Positions 8,847 through 18,519 of a DNA stretch of 64,000 nt are shown here, in pieces (within the stretch, counting starts at the first letter, position 1; each line of letters starts with the position of its first letter). Source of the stretch: Streptomyces griseochromogenes (GTDB taxonomy: Bacteria; Actinomycetota; Actinomycetes; Streptomycetales; Streptomycetaceae); NCBI RefSeq assembly GCF_001542625.1, contig NZ_CP016279.1, forward strand, positions 1,116,001-1,180,000, written 5' to 3'. The notes under the pieces are model-generated. The model was not told the origin of the DNA. It saw nothing but the letters and a program-made list of their open reading frames with translations, and searched no databases. Position numbers and translations under genes: made by a program.

Positions 8847-8940
8847 CGGCTGCTCTCACGGACTCGAACAGCGCGACGCCCGGCAGGCCACCGTAAGCAG
8901 TCCACCGGGCGTCACTCAGACTCTTGCCGTCAGGCTGTCG

Positions 8941-10713
8941 TCAGTCCTTGATCTCGCAGATCGCCGCGCCCGACGTCACGGACGCGCCGACCTCGAAGGT
9001 CAGGCCCTTGATGGTGCCCGTCTTGTGGGCGTTCAGGGGCTGTTCCATCTTCATGGCCTCCAGGACGACGACCAGGTCGCCCTCCTGGACCTGCTGGCCT
9101 TCCTCGACGGCGACCTTCACGATCGTGCCCTGCATCGGGGAGGCGAGGGTGTCACCGGACGCCACCGGGCCGGACTTCTTGGCGGCACGGCGCTTCGGCT
9201 TGGCGCCCGCCGCGAGGCCGGTGCGGGCCAGGGACATGCCGAGGGAGGCCGGGAGGGAGACTTCCAGGCGCTTGCCGCCGACCTCGACGACGACCGTCTC
9301 ACGGCCCGCGTCCTCCTCCGCCTCGGCGTCGGCCGGGGTGGTGAAGGGCTTGATCTCGTTGACGAACTCGGTCTCGATCCAGCGGGTGTGGACCGTGAAC
9401 GGGTCGGCGGAGCCGGTCAGCTCGGGGGCGAAGGCGGGGTCCCTGACGACCGCGCGGTGGAAGGGGATCGCGGTGGCCATGCCCTCGACCTGGAACTCCT
9501 CCAGGGCGCGGGCGGCCCGCTCCAGGGCTTCCCGGCGGGTGCGGCCGGTGACGATCAGCTTGGCGAGCAGGGAGTCCCAGGCCGGGCCGATGACCGAGCC
9601 GGACTCCACGCCGGCGTCCAGGCGGACACCGGGGCCGGAGGGCGGGTTGAAGGTGGTGACCGTGCCGGGGGCCGGGAGGAAGTTGCGGCCGGGGTCCTCG
9701 CCGTTGATCCGGAACTCGAAGGAGTGGCCGCGCAGGGCCGGGTCGTCGTAGCCCAGTTCCTCGCCGTCGGCGATGCGGAACATCTCGCGGACCAGGTCGA
9801 TGCCGGCGACCTCCTCGGTGACCGGGTGCTCGACCTGGAGGCGGGTGTTGACCTCGAGGAAGGAGATCGTGCCGTCCTGGCCGACCAGGAACTCACAGGT
9901 GCCGGCGCCCTCGTAGTGGGCTTCCTTCAGGATGGCCTTCGAGGCGCGGTACAGCTCGGCGACCTGCTCGTCGCTCAGGAACGGCGCGGGGGCTTCCTCG
10001 ACCAGCTTCTGGTGGCGGCGCTGCAGGGAGCAGTCACGGGTGGAGACCACGACCACGTTGCCGTGCTTGTCGGCCAGGCACTGGGTCTCCACGTGCCGCG
10101 GGCGGTCCAGGTAGCGCTCGACGAAGCACTCGCCGCGCCCGAAGGCGGCGACCGCCTCGCGGACCGCGGACTCGTACAGCTCGGGGACCTCTTCGAGGGT
10201 GCGGGCGACCTTCAGGCCGCGGCCGCCGCCACCGAAGGCCGCCTTGATGGCGATGGGCAGGCCGTGCTGCTCGGCGAAGGCGACGACCTCGTCGGCACCG
10301 GAGACCGGGTCGGGGGTGCCGGCGACCAGGGGGGCGCCGGCGCGCTGGGCGATGTGCCGGGCGGCGACCTTGTCACCGAGGTCACGGATGGCCTGCGGGG
10401 GCGGGCCGATCCAGATCAGGCCGGCGTCCAGGACCGCCTGCGCGAACTCGGCGTTCTCGGAGAGGAAGCCGTAGCCGGGGTGGACGGCGTCCGCGCCGGA
10501 CTCGCGGGCGGCGTTCAGGACCTTCTCGATGTCCAGGTAACTGGTGGCCGGGGTGTCACCGCCCAGCGCGAACGCCTCATCCGCGGCGCGGACATGCAGA
10601 GCGTCCCGGTCCGGGTCGGCGTATACGGCCACGCTCGCGATCCCGCTGTCCTGGCAGGCCCGGGCCACGCGGACAGCGATTTCGCCACGGTTGGCGATGA
10701 GCACCTTGCGCAC
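8941..10713 (-). CDS. accA: Acetyl/propionyl-CoA carboxylase alpha subunit (biotin carboxylase + BCCP)
   Basis: A 590-residue protein fusing biotin carboxylase with a biotin carboxyl carrier domain, the alpha subunit shared by Streptomyces acetyl- and propionyl-CoA carboxylases (AccA1/AccA2 type). Visible are the N-terminal [12 protein letters not shown], the Gly-rich ATP loop [26 protein letters not shown], and the biotinylation motif EAMKM with the target lysine at about 555. The GTG at 10713 has a strong ribosome site (aaggagg) at good spacing and gives the typical length; the longer open frame to 10857 has no family support. It works with the beta subunit at 12774 and needs the ligase at 14482. 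Confidence 0.96.
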   Translation of the reverse strand: MRKVLIANRGEIAVRVARACQDSGIASVAVYADPDRDALHVRAADEAFALGGDTPATSYLDIEKVLNAARESGADAVHPGYGFLSENAEFAQAVLDAGLIWIGPPPQAIRDLGDKVAARHIAQRAGAPLVAGTPDPVSGADEVVAFAEQHGLPIAIKAAFGGGGRGLKVARTLEEVPELYESAVREAVAAFGRGECFVERYLDRPRHVETQCLADKHGNVVVVSTRDCSLQRRHQKLVEEAPAPFLSDEQVAELYRASKAILKEAHYEGAGTCEFLVGQDGTISFLEVNTRLQVEHPVTEEVAGIDLVREMFRIADGEELGYDDPALRGHSFEFRINGEDPGRNFLPAPGTVTTFNPPSGPGVRLDAGVESGSVIGPAWDSLLAKLIVTGRTRREALERAARALEEFQVEGMATAIPFHRAVVRDPAFAPELTGSADPFTVHTRWIETEFVNEIKPFTTPADAEAEEDAGRETVVVEVGGKRLEVSLPASLGMSLARTGLAAGAKPKRRAAKKSGPVASGDTLASPMQGTIVKVAVEEGQQVQEGDLVVVLEAMKMEQPLNAHKTGTIKGLTFEVGASVTSGAAICEIKD

Positions 10714-11089
10714 GATTGAGGCTCCCTCCTTGAAACAAGCCGAGTTTAGGGACTGCCGACACGTCACTTCGACCCGTCCCCCGTGGTGAGCTTGCCCACA
10801 CGGAGCGTGATCCGAGGCTCGCTCGACCCGCGAAATCCCATGTCGCACCTTGGGCACGCAGGACTCCCTCGGGAAACCCTAGCCCTGTCATGTGGTCAAG
10901 GTCTCTGTGAAGGCGTGCTGCGGCCCACTCCGTTTCTTTGTCGAGTCCCTACGAATGGCCCAATGATTCTTTGCTCCTGTCCGAACCCTTGTCCCTGGGT
11001 TTACCCGTTAGTAGCGTTCGCGATGACTCGGACGTACTTCAGGTAACAGCAGCTCTGCTCGGGCTGAGGTCGAAAGTGGGTGGGGGCCG
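10714..11089. other. Intergenic region between divergent accA and a membrane protein gene
   Basis: These 376 bp are less GC-rich than their surroundings, consistent with two promoters back to back. The accA ribosome site sits at 10725-10731. No convincing small gene or RNA gene was recognised. Confidence 0.5.
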
Positions 11090-11677
11090 GTGGTGCGCAG
11101 ACCGGTGGCTTGGGTCGTGACGGTCGTCCTCGTCGCCGAGGCGTTCGTCATCGCGGCACTGAACTGGTTCCTCGGCGTGGTCGTGGACCGGCAGAAGATG
11201 TCGCTGGCGGGCCTCGATCCCGACGTCATGTCCACGTCCTCGAAGATCGGCGGAGTCGTCTTCGGCGCCTACTTCGTCCTGTGCGCCGTGGTGGCCCTGC
11301 TGGTCGCGATACGGGACCGCGCCCCCGCCGGCTTCGGCCGCATCCTGCTGATCAGCGTCGCGGTGGTGCACGCCCTGCTGGGCGCGTTCGCCTGGGGTCT
11401 GGTGGGCTGGACGGCGTTCCTGTTCATGATGGTGATGCTCGGGCTCGTCGTCCTGCTCCTGATGACGTACGACCGTGACGGCGGTCCGGAGCGGGCCGCC
11501 TCCGGCGGTGCTCCGGAGGCGGGCGGCGACCCGGAGACCGTGACCGAGCCGGGCGTGTCGGCGCAGGTGCCGTCCGGCGCGCCCTCGGATGCCTGGGGTG
11601 CGCCGCAGGACGGGGACGATGTGCCGCAGGACTCGCCCCCCGCCCAGCTCATTCAGCCGGTGCCCACAACTCGGTGA
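11090..11677 (+). CDS. Four-helix integral membrane protein of unknown function
   Basis: A 195-residue protein with four hydrophobic helices (about residues 5-30, 50-72, 82-103 and 105-125) and a soluble, acidic Pro/Gly/Ala-rich C-terminal tail of about 65 residues. A GTG start at 11090 is followed directly by a second GTG. It is divergent from accA and its 3' end overlaps the convergent maf gene by 29 bp. No family is recognised. Confidence 0.75.
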   Translation: MVRRPVAWVVTVVLVAEAFVIAALNWFLGVVVDRQKMSLAGLDPDVMSTSSKIGGVVFGAYFVLCAVVALLVAIRDRAPAGFGRILLISVAVVHALLGAFAWGLVGWTAFLFMMVMLGLVVLLLMTYDRDGGPERAASGGAPEAGGDPETVTEPGVSAQVPSGAPSDAWGAPQDGDDVPQDSPPAQLIQPVPTTR

Positions 11678-12266
11678 TGCTGATGCCCAGTTCGGCCAGC
11701 AGTCGCCGTACGAGGGGCAGGCTGATGCCGATCACATTGCCGTGGTCGCCGTCGATGCCCTCGATGAACGGGGCCGAGCGGCCGTCCAGGGTGAACGCTC
11801 CGGCGACGTAGAGAGGTTCGCCGGAGGCGACGTACGCGGCGATCTCCTCGTCGGAGGGCTCGCCGAAGCGGACGACGGTGGAGGCGACCCCGGCGACATA
11901 CCGTTTGGCAGCCGTGTCCCAGATGCAGTGACCCGTCTGGAGGGTGCCGGCCCGCCCGCGCATCGCCTTCCAGCGGGCGGTGGCCTCCTCCGCGTCGGAG
12001 GGCTTGCCGAGCGCCTGCCCGTCCAGCTCAAGCACCGAGTCGCAGCCGATCACCAGGGCGCCCTGCACCTCCGGCTGCGCCGCCACCACGGAGGCCTTGG
12101 CCTCGGCGAGGGCGAGCGCGAGCTCCGCCGGAGTCGGCGCCGTGATCGAGTCCTCGTCGAAGCCGCTCACGATCACCTCGGGGTCCAGCCCTGCCTGCCG
12201 GAGCAGGCCCAGCCTGGCGGGGGACTTCGAGGCGAGAACGAGGCGACGGCGCGGCTGATCAGTCAT
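11649..12266 (-). CDS. maf: Maf-like nucleoside-triphosphate pyrophosphatase
   Basis: A 205-residue Maf/HAM1-fold protein. The signature [18 protein letters not shown] is at the N-terminus, with [10 protein letters not shown] and GKPSDAEEA in the middle and [12 protein letters not shown] near the C-terminus. Maf proteins hydrolyse dTTP, UTP and modified nucleotides to monophosphates and are linked to septum control. It is the last gene of the pccB-epsilon-mmpB-maf run on the minus strand. Confidence 0.93.
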   Translation of the reverse strand: MTDQPRRRLVLASKSPARLGLLRQAGLDPEVIVSGFDEDSITAPTPAELALALAEAKASVVAAQPEVQGALVIGCDSVLELDGQALGKPSDAEEATARWKAMRGRAGTLQTGHCIWDTAAKRYVAGVASTVVRFGEPSDEEIAAYVASGEPLYVAGAFTLDGRSAPFIEGIDGDHGNVIGISLPLVRRLLAELGISITELWAPAE

Positions 12267-12299
12267 GCGGTCAGGGTAGCGGCGGGGCGCCGCCGGGGC

Positions 12300-12428
12300 T
12301 CACCTCAGACCGATCACGATCATGGCCAGGATCATGGCCAGGGCCATGAAGAGACCGAGCCGCCGCAGTGTCTCCTGCATGTCGCGCAGGTCTTTGGGCG
12401 GCTCGTCCTCGGGGTCTGACCACAGCAT
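12300..12428 (-). CDS. mmpB: Morphogenic membrane protein MmpB-like small protein
   Basis: A 42-residue ORF starting MLWSDPEDEPPK, with a short amphipathic N-terminal half and one C-terminal membrane helix ending in GLR. It sits between the epsilon subunit and maf, the place where the small Streptomyces protein MmpB is encoded as I recall it. MmpB has been described as affecting morphology when its level changes. The match rests on length, position and the N-terminal sequence from memory. Confidence 0.8.
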   Translation of the reverse strand: MLWSDPEDEPPKDLRDMQETLRRLGLFMALAMILAMIVIGLR

Positions 12429-12539
12429 TCCACTAGCGTGAGGCTGGGCCGGGGAGGGCGCCTGAGTAGGCGTACCTAGATTGGCGCCCGGTGTTGTACT
12501 GCTGTGCGCGGTTCCTCGTGCCCCTGAGGAATCGCGCCC

Positions 12540-12749
12540 CTAGCCCGGCCAGTAGGTGCGGGTCCAGGAGGCCGGGCCCGGCTTGGGCAGGTGGGCCGAG
12601 GCGATGCGGGACGGGTCCGCCCATGCGTCCCGCGGTCCCTGCGCGCCGGACGGCGGCGTCGCCGCCGCCGCGGCGCGGGCGCGGACCACCGCCAGGGCGG
12701 CGGCCAGCTCCTCCGGGGTCGGGTTGCCTCGTACGACCTTGATGTTCAT
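12540..12749 (-). CDS. Acyl-CoA carboxylase epsilon subunit
   Basis: A 69-residue protein with the family pattern: an N-terminal VRGNPTPEELAAALAVV helix and a C-terminal tail ending WTRTYWPG. Actinobacterial epsilon subunits bind the carboxyltransferase beta subunit and stimulate the holoenzyme. It starts 24 bp after pccB and is almost certainly co-transcribed with it. Confidence 0.93.
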   Translation of the reverse strand: MNIKVVRGNPTPEELAAALAVVRARAAAAATPPSGAQGPRDAWADPSRIASAHLPKPGPASWTRTYWPG

Positions 12750-12773
12750 GTCCGCTCCAAGGGTCAGCGGGGC

Positions 12774-14369
12774 CTAGAGGGGGATGTTGCCGTGCTTCTT
12801 CGGAGGCAGGGATTCCCGTTTGGTGCGCAGCTGACGCAGACCGCGGACGATGTGGGCCCGTGTGTCCGACGGCATGATCACCGCGTCGATGTAGCCGCGC
12901 TCGGCCGCGACGTAGGGGTTGAGGAGGGCGTCCTCGTACTCCTGGATCAGGCGGGCGCGCACGGCCTCCAGATCCTCTCCGTTCGCCTCCGCCTCGGCGA
13001 TCGTGCGGCGGTGCAGGATGTTGACCGCGCCCTGGGCGCCCATGACGGCGATCTGGGCGGTCGGCCAGGCGAGGTTGAGGTCGGCGCCCAGGTGCTTGGA
13101 GCCCATGACGTCGTAGGCGCCGCCGAAGGCCTTGCGGGTGATGACCGTGATGAGGGGGACGGTGGCTTCCGCGTAGGCGTAGATCAGCTTCGCGCCTCGG
13201 CGGATGATGCCGGTGTGCTCCTGGTCGACGCCGGGGAGGAACCCGGGCACGTCGACGAAGGTGAGCACGGGGAGGTTGAACGCGTCGCACGTGCGCACGA
13301 AACGGGCCGCCTTCTCGCTGGCGTCGATGTCCAGGCAGCCGGCGAACTGCATCGGCTGGTTGGCGACGATGCCCACCGGGCGGCCCTCGACCCGGCCGAA
13401 GCCGGTGACGATGTTCGGCGCGAACAGCGCCTGCGTCTCGAAGAACTCGGCGTCGTCCAGGACGTGTTCGAGCACCGTGCGGATGTCGTACGGCTGGTTC
13501 GCGCTGTCCGGGACCAGGGTGTCCAGCTCCAGGTCCTCGCCGCTGACGGCGAGGTCCGCCTCCTCCGGGAAGACCGGGGGCTCGCTGAGGTTGTTGGACG
13601 GCAGGTACGACAGCAGCTGCTTGACGTACTCGATCGCGTCCTTCTCGTCGCCCGCCATGTGGTGGGCCACGCCGGAGGCGGTGTTGTGGGTGCGGGCGCC
13701 GCCCAGCTCCTCGAAACCGACGTCCTCGCCGGTGACCGTCTTGATGACGTCCGGTCCCGTGATGAACATGTGCGAGGTCTGGTCGACCATGACCGTGAAG
13801 TCGGTGATCGCCGGGGAGTAGACCGCGCCGCCCGCGCAGGGGCCGACGACCAGGCTGATCTGCGGGATGACGCCGGAGGCGTGGGTGTTGCGGCGGAAGA
13901 TCTCGCCGTACGCGCCGAGGGAGGCGACCCCCTCCTGGATGCGGGCGCCGCCGGAGTCGTTGATGCCGATGACCGGGCAGCCGGTCTTCAGCGCGAAGTC
14001 CATCACCTTGACGATCTTCTGGCCGTAGACCTCGCCGAGGGCGCCGCCGAAGACCGTGAAGTCCTGGGAGAAGACCGCCACGGGGCGGCCGTCGACCGTG
14101 CCGTAGCCGGTCACCACGCCGTCTCCGTACGGGCGGTTCTTGTCCAGCCCGAAGTTCGTGGAGCGGTGCCGGGCGAACTCGTCCAACTCGACGAAGGAGT
14201 CCTCGTCGAGGAGCAGCTCGATGCGCTCACGGGCCGTCAGTTTGCCCTTGGCGTGCTGCTTTTCGACGGCGCGCTCCGAGCCGGCGTGCGTCGCTTCATG
14301 GATACGGCGCTGCAGATCCGCGAGCTTGCCCGCGGTCGTGTGAATGTCGATCTCTTCCGGCTCGGACAT
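12774..14369 (-). CDS. pccB: Propionyl-CoA carboxylase beta subunit (carboxyltransferase)
   Basis: A 531-residue carboxyltransferase of the PccB/AccB class that transfers carboxylate from biotin to propionyl- or acetyl-CoA, supplying methylmalonyl-CoA and malonyl-CoA for fatty acids and polyketides. Visible are the acyl-CoA oxyanion GGA and carboxybiotin-binding motifs ([24 protein letters not shown], and later [13 protein letters not shown] and [11 protein letters not shown]). The ATG at 14369 ([15 protein letters not shown]) matches the family N-terminus; the frame upstream to 14987 overlaps birA on the other strand and is ignored. Confidence 0.96.
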   Translation of the reverse strand: MSEPEEIDIHTTAGKLADLQRRIHEATHAGSERAVEKQHAKGKLTARERIELLLDEDSFVELDEFARHRSTNFGLDKNRPYGDGVVTGYGTVDGRPVAVFSQDFTVFGGALGEVYGQKIVKVMDFALKTGCPVIGINDSGGARIQEGVASLGAYGEIFRRNTHASGVIPQISLVVGPCAGGAVYSPAITDFTVMVDQTSHMFITGPDVIKTVTGEDVGFEELGGARTHNTASGVAHHMAGDEKDAIEYVKQLLSYLPSNNLSEPPVFPEEADLAVSGEDLELDTLVPDSANQPYDIRTVLEHVLDDAEFFETQALFAPNIVTGFGRVEGRPVGIVANQPMQFAGCLDIDASEKAARFVRTCDAFNLPVLTFVDVPGFLPGVDQEHTGIIRRGAKLIYAYAEATVPLITVITRKAFGGAYDVMGSKHLGADLNLAWPTAQIAVMGAQGAVNILHRRTIAEAEANGEDLEAVRARLIQEYEDALLNPYVAAERGYIDAVIMPSDTRAHIVRGLRQLRTKRESLPPKKHGNIPL

Positions 14370-14481
14370 CGGGATCGCGGCTCCCTGCCTGCTCAAAAGG
14401 GGGGGACGGTTACTCATCCGTAGCGTAGTGGCGCGCTTCGTTGTCGGCAGTGCGGCGTTTCCCACACCTAGGGTGACTTGC

Positions 14482-15342
14482 ATGACGCCGCACAATGCAT
14501 CAGACGACAGCCGTTGGTCCGACCTGGAGCGCCCGCCGTTGAACGCCACGGCGCTGCGGCGCGGGCTGGTCCGGGAGGGCAGTCTGTGGTCGGAGGTGGA
14601 GGTGGTCCAGCACACCGGATCCACCAACTCCGACCTGGTGGCCCGGGCCGTGGCCGGGAAGGCGGGCGAGGGCGCGGTCCTCGTCGCCGAGGAGCAGACC
14701 GCCGGGCGGGGACGGCTGGACCGGCAGTGGTCCGCGCCGGCTCGGTCCGGTCTCTTCTTCTCCGTCCTGCTGAACCCGGCCGAGGTGCCGGTGAGCCGGT
14801 GGGGCTGGCTGCCGTTGCTCACAGGGGTGGCGGTGGCGACCGGGCTGTCCCGGGCCGCGGGTGTGGACACCGCGCTCAAGTGGCCCAACGACCTGCTGGT
14901 GACCGTGGGCGGTGAGGAGCGCAAGACCGGGGGCATCCTCGCCGAGCGGGCCGGGGAGCGCGGGGTGGTCGTCGGGGTCGGCATCAACGTCTCCCTGCGG
15001 GCCGAGGAGCTGCCGGTGCCCCAGGCGGGCTCCCTGGTGCTGGCCGGGGCGGTGGGGACCGACCGGGATCCGCTGCTGCGGGCGGTGCTGCGGTCGCTGG
15101 AGGAGTGGTATCGGCGCTGGCGGGACGCGGGGGGTGACCCTGTGGCCAGTGGGCTGCAGGAGACCTATGCGGCGGGGTGCGCGACGCTCGGGCGGACGGT
15201 GCGGGCGGAGCTGCCGGGGGATCGGGCCGTGGTGGGGGAGGCGGTGGCCGTCGACGGGGACGGGCGGCTGGTCATCGCCACCGATGACGGCGTGCAGGAG
15301 CCCGTGGGGGCGGGGGACATCGTGCATCTGCGGCCTGTGTGA
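14482..15342 (+). CDS. birA: Biotin--[acetyl-CoA-carboxylase] ligase BirA
   Basis: A 286-residue biotin protein ligase that attaches biotin to the AMKM lysine of the carboxylase alpha subunit. The catalytic domain is clear ([14 protein letters not shown], the biotinyl-AMP loop [23 protein letters not shown]), followed by a C-terminal SH3-like domain. There is no N-terminal helix-turn-helix, so it is a monofunctional ligase rather than a repressor. It is divergent from pccB with 112 bp between the starts. The ATG at 14482 gives the expected N-terminus. Confidence 0.95.
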   Translation: MTPHNASDDSRWSDLERPPLNATALRRGLVREGSLWSEVEVVQHTGSTNSDLVARAVAGKAGEGAVLVAEEQTAGRGRLDRQWSAPARSGLFFSVLLNPAEVPVSRWGWLPLLTGVAVATGLSRAAGVDTALKWPNDLLVTVGGEERKTGGILAERAGERGVVVGVGINVSLRAEELPVPQAGSLVLAGAVGTDRDPLLRAVLRSLEEWYRRWRDAGGDPVASGLQETYAAGCATLGRTVRAELPGDRAVVGEAVAVDGDGRLVIATDDGVQEPVGAGDIVHLRPV

Positions 15343-15622
15343 GGGTGCCCGCGACGCCTGTGTGGGCGAAGGTGGTCGGTGTGGCGCCCGGGTGGGGGCG
15401 CTGCGGCCGTGACGATGCCTGCGGCGCTCGCGCGGAGGTGTCGGGGCTCGTGCGGCGCCCTGCGGGGTGGCGGGGTCCCGCCGTGCGCGACCGCGGGCCC
15501 CGTGCGCCGAACGGTGCTGAGCAGCGCCGTCGGCCGAACCCGACGGAGTGAGCTGGCGCACACCTGCCGTAGAGTTGAGGCCGGTCGATACCTGACCGTG
15601 GCAGATCAGAAGGGCAGCAGGC

Positions 15623-16750
15623 GTGACCGTCGACGACACGGGCTCCGGCGCGGGCGAGGACGGCCGGGTGGAACCCCACGCCGCCGACCCCAGCGAGGAC
15701 CCGCTCGCGCTGCGTCTCGAACACCTCATCCTGGGCGCGGAGCGCCGTTACACCCCCTTCCAGGCGGCCCGCAGCGCCGGTGTCTCCATGGAACTGGCGT
15801 CACGGTTCTGGCGGGCCATGGGCTTCGCCGACATCGGGCAGGCCAAGGCGCTCACCGAGGCCGACGTGCTGGCCCTGCGGCGTCTTGCCGGTCTGGTCGA
15901 GGCGGGGCTGCTCAGCGAGGCCATGGCGGTGCAGGTCGCACGGTCGACCGGGCAGACCACCGCCCGGTTGGCGGAGTGGCAGATGGACTCCTTCCTGGAA
16001 GGCCTGACCGAGCCCCCCGAGCCGGGCATGACCCGCACCGAGGTGACGTACCCGATCGTCGAACTGCTCCTGCCCGAGCTGGAGGAGTTCCTGGTCTATG
16101 TGTGGCGCCGCCAGCTCGCCGCCTCGGCCGGCCGCGTCGTGCAGACCGGCGACGACGAGGAGATGATCGACCGGCGCCTGGCCGTCGGGTTCGCCGATCT
16201 GGTGGGGTTCACGCGGCTGACCCGCCGGATGGAGGAGGAGGAGCTCGGCGAGCTGGTCGAGGCCTTCGAGACCACCGCCGCCGATCTGGTGGCCGCTCGG
16301 GGCGGCCGGCTCATCAAGACCCTCGGCGACGAGGTCCTGTACGCCGCCGACGACGCGGGTACGGCCGCGGATATCGCCCTGCGGCTCGTCGAGACGATGG
16401 CGAACGACGAGACGATGCCCGAGCTGCGGGTCGGAATGGCGTTCGGGACCGTGACCACCCGGATGGGCGATGTCTTCGGTACGACGGTGAACCTGGCCTC
16501 CCGGCTGACCTCGATAGCGCCGCGGGACGCCGTGCTGGTGGACAGCGCCTTCGCCCAGGAGCTGATCCGCGCCGGCGAGGCCCCCGCCTCGGAGACGGAG
16601 GCGGCCGAGGCCGCGGCCGCCGCGGAGAAGGAGGGCGAGGAGCCGCCGGTGTATCGGTTCGCGCTCCAGCCGATGTGGCAGCGCCCGGTCCGCGGGCTCG
16701 GCGTGGTCGAGCCGTGGCTGCTCGCACGCCGCGACGGCCAGGAGCCCTGA
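15623..16750 (+). CDS. cya: Class III adenylate cyclase
   Basis: A 375-residue protein with an N-terminal regulatory segment containing a MerR-like predicted helical region (YTPFQAARSAGV to LRRLAGLVEAG) and a C-terminal class III cyclase domain starting near residue 190. The metal-binding FADLVGFT and the substrate region KTLGDEVLYA, GMAFGTV and TVNLASRLTS are intact. It fits the single Streptomyces Cya that makes cAMP for germination and development. The GTG at 15623 follows an agaaggg ribosome site. An Ala/Glu-rich insertion sits near the C-terminus. The gene ends 2 bp from the convergent gene at 16753. Confidence 0.93.
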   Translation: MTVDDTGSGAGEDGRVEPHAADPSEDPLALRLEHLILGAERRYTPFQAARSAGVSMELASRFWRAMGFADIGQAKALTEADVLALRRLAGLVEAGLLSEAMAVQVARSTGQTTARLAEWQMDSFLEGLTEPPEPGMTRTEVTYPIVELLLPELEEFLVYVWRRQLAASAGRVVQTGDDEEMIDRRLAVGFADLVGFTRLTRRMEEEELGELVEAFETTAADLVAARGGRLIKTLGDEVLYAADDAGTAADIALRLVETMANDETMPELRVGMAFGTVTTRMGDVFGTTVNLASRLTSIAPRDAVLVDSAFAQELIRAGEAPASETEAAEAAAAAEKEGEEPPVYRFALQPMWQRPVRGLGVVEPWLLARRDGQEP

Positions 16751-16752
16751 GG

Positions 16753-17346
16753 TTACGGCAGGTCCACGCACAGGCCGATCACCGGTACGCATACGCCGCC
16801 GCCCCGTGTAGGCGGCTGCGTGCTGTGGCTCGGGGCTGGGGCCGGGGCCGGTGTCTGGCTCTGGGCGGGCGTGGAGGCCGGGGCCGAGGCCGTGGGCGAG
16901 GGGTGCGGCCGCGGAGGGGCGGATGGGGTGGTCGTCCGGTGAGGGGCCTCGGCCGGGGCGGTGGTCGGGACGGTCGTGCCGCTCGGGGGCGTGCCGGATG
17001 CGGCCGTCTTCGTCGGTGTCGCGCTCACCCTGCCCATGGTGGCCGTGGCCGAGGAGCGGGGTGCGGCCGTGGGGGAGGCGCCGGGTGCGTGGTCGGTGGT
17101 GCCGGCGCCGGGGTTCAGGCGGGGCTCGGCCTCCGCGGTGCCGGGAGCGCCGACTCCGGAGTCCGGGGTCACGCGGACGAGGCTGAGGACTCCGGCGGCG
17201 ATCGCGAGACCGCCCGTGGCGAGCAGGACCTTGCGGGGGCGGGGCTTGCGGTGCCGGCCACGGCGGAAGGCGGGCGGAACCGGCTCCGTGGCCTCGGCCT
17301 GTTGATCCGTATCGGCCGTACGGGACTGTGCTCGTATCGGTGTCAT
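16753..17346 (-). CDS. Single-pass membrane protein with Pro/Thr/Ala-rich extracellular region
   Basis: A 197-residue protein: a basic cytoplasmic N-terminus (RRGRHRKPRPRK), one hydrophobic segment at about residues 39-58, then about 120 residues of Pro/Thr/Ser/Ala-rich sequence, ending in the compact motif VCVPVIGLCVDLP, whose two cysteines could form a disulfide outside the cell. No enzymatic domain is seen. Such proteins are typical wall-spanning or glycosylated surface proteins; the function is unknown. Confidence 0.7.
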   Translation of the reverse strand: MTPIRAQSRTADTDQQAEATEPVPPAFRRGRHRKPRPRKVLLATGGLAIAAGVLSLVRVTPDSGVGAPGTAEAEPRLNPGAGTTDHAPGASPTAAPRSSATATMGRVSATPTKTAASGTPPSGTTVPTTAPAEAPHRTTTPSAPPRPHPSPTASAPASTPAQSQTPAPAPAPSHSTQPPTRGGGVCVPVIGLCVDLP

Positions 17347-17535
17347 GAGGTTCCCTCCCCGCCGCGCGCCCGGGGCGCGCCGTGGCGGAGCGCACGCTAT
17401 GCCCTCCTGTGGGCGGTGTGGGGTGAGACGGCCGGGATGTCACTCGAACGGGCGTAGAACACCGGGCGGGGCCGGCTCTTGTCGCGGGCTCTTTCCCGGG
17501 GCGGGGTACGGCTGCGATGATCGGGCCGGCAATGA

Positions 17536-17551
17536 GTTAACCCGCGTTAAC
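17536..17551. promoter_or_regulatory. Inverted repeat GTTAAC-N4-GTTAAC upstream of enoyl-CoA hydratase gene
   Basis: Two GTTAAC hexamers separated by four bases end 11 bp before the ATG of the enoyl-CoA hydratase gene and abut its ribosome site (ccggagg). An operator for a dimeric repressor is the simplest reading. Confidence 0.45.
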
Positions 17552-17562
17552 CGGAGGGCGTC

Positions 17563-18357
17563 ATGAGCGAGGAGCGGTTCGGGGAGTTCGTGCTGGTGCG
17601 GCGGCACGGGCAGGTGGCGGAGCTGGTGCTGGACCGGCCGAAGGCCATGAACGCCGTCTCGACGGAGATGGCCCGCTCCATCGCGTCCGCCTGTGCGGCG
17701 CTCGGCGCCGACCGGGAGGCGCGGGTGGTCGTGGTGACCTCGTCGCACGAGCGGGCGTTCTGTGTCGGGGCCGATCTGAAGGAGCGGAACTCGTTCAGCG
17801 ACGCGGATCTCGTGCGGCAGCGGCCGGTGGCGCGGGGGGCGTACACCGGGGTGCTGGAGCTGCCGATGCCGACGATCGCGGCCGTGCACGGCTTCGCCCT
17901 GGGCGGCGGTTTCGAGCTGGCTCTGTCCTGCGACCTGATCGTGGCGGACCGTACGGCGGTGGTGGGGCTGCCGGAGGTGTCCGTGGGCGTGATTCCGGGC
18001 GGTGGCGGTACGCAGCTGCTGCCGCGGCGGGTCGGGGCGGCGCGGGCGGCCGAGCTGATCTTCTCGGCGCGGCGGGTGCAGGCGGCGGAGGCTGCCGAGA
18101 TCGGGCTGGTGGACCAGCTGGTGGAGGAGGGTCGGGACCGGGAGGAGGCGCTGGCGCTGGGGGCGCGGATCGCCGGGAACTCTCCGGTGGGACTGCGGGC
18201 GGCGAAGCGGGCGCTGCGGCTCGGGCACGGGTTGGACCTGCGGGCCGGGCTGGAGGTCGAGGACGCGGCGTGGAGGTCGGTGGCGTTCTCGGGGGACCGG
18301 GCGGAAGGGGTGGCCGCCTTCAACGAGAAGCGGAAGCCGGAGTGGCCTGGGGAGTGA
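17563..18357 (+). CDS. Enoyl-CoA hydratase/isomerase family protein
   Basis: A 264-residue crotonase-fold protein. The first oxyanion-hole segment is FCVGADLKER and the second is HGFALGGGFELALSCDL. The glutamate in LPEVSVGVIPGGGGTQLLPR is where hydratases carry a catalytic acid. The protein probably hydrates enoyl-CoA in fatty acid or branched-chain breakdown; the exact substrate is not readable. It has a strong ccggagg ribosome site and a putative operator immediately upstream. Confidence 0.92.
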   Translation: MSEERFGEFVLVRRHGQVAELVLDRPKAMNAVSTEMARSIASACAALGADREARVVVVTSSHERAFCVGADLKERNSFSDADLVRQRPVARGAYTGVLELPMPTIAAVHGFALGGGFELALSCDLIVADRTAVVGLPEVSVGVIPGGGGTQLLPRRVGAARAAELIFSARRVQAAEAAEIGLVDQLVEEGRDREEALALGARIAGNSPVGLRAAKRALRLGHGLDLRAGLEVEDAAWRSVAFSGDRAEGVAAFNEKRKPEWPGE

Positions 18358-18393
18358 GGGCGCGTTCCTGAGGGGCGGCCACCGCACCCTCTT

Positions 18394-18420
18394 GGGGGCG
18401 CGGGGAACTGCGCGATCAGC
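18394..18420. repeat. Streptomyces interspersed intergenic repeat, second copy
   Basis: Contains gggggcgcggggaactgcgcgatc, the reverse-complement form of the element at 8812-8846. It lies between the enoyl-CoA hydratase and diguanylate cyclase genes. Confidence 0.6.
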
Positions 18421-18519
18421 CCCCACGGGCCGGCGGCCGACGCAGGCCCGCACACCCCCGGCCACCTGATCGCCGCACCAATCTCCTCATTTGCCGGAAT
18501 TCATCCCTAATCTGGGGTA

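Noticed and set aside
10938..11120. 60-codon plus-strand ORF upstream of the membrane protein gene
   Set aside because: No ribosome site, poor codon bias and overlap with the better-supported GTG at 11090.
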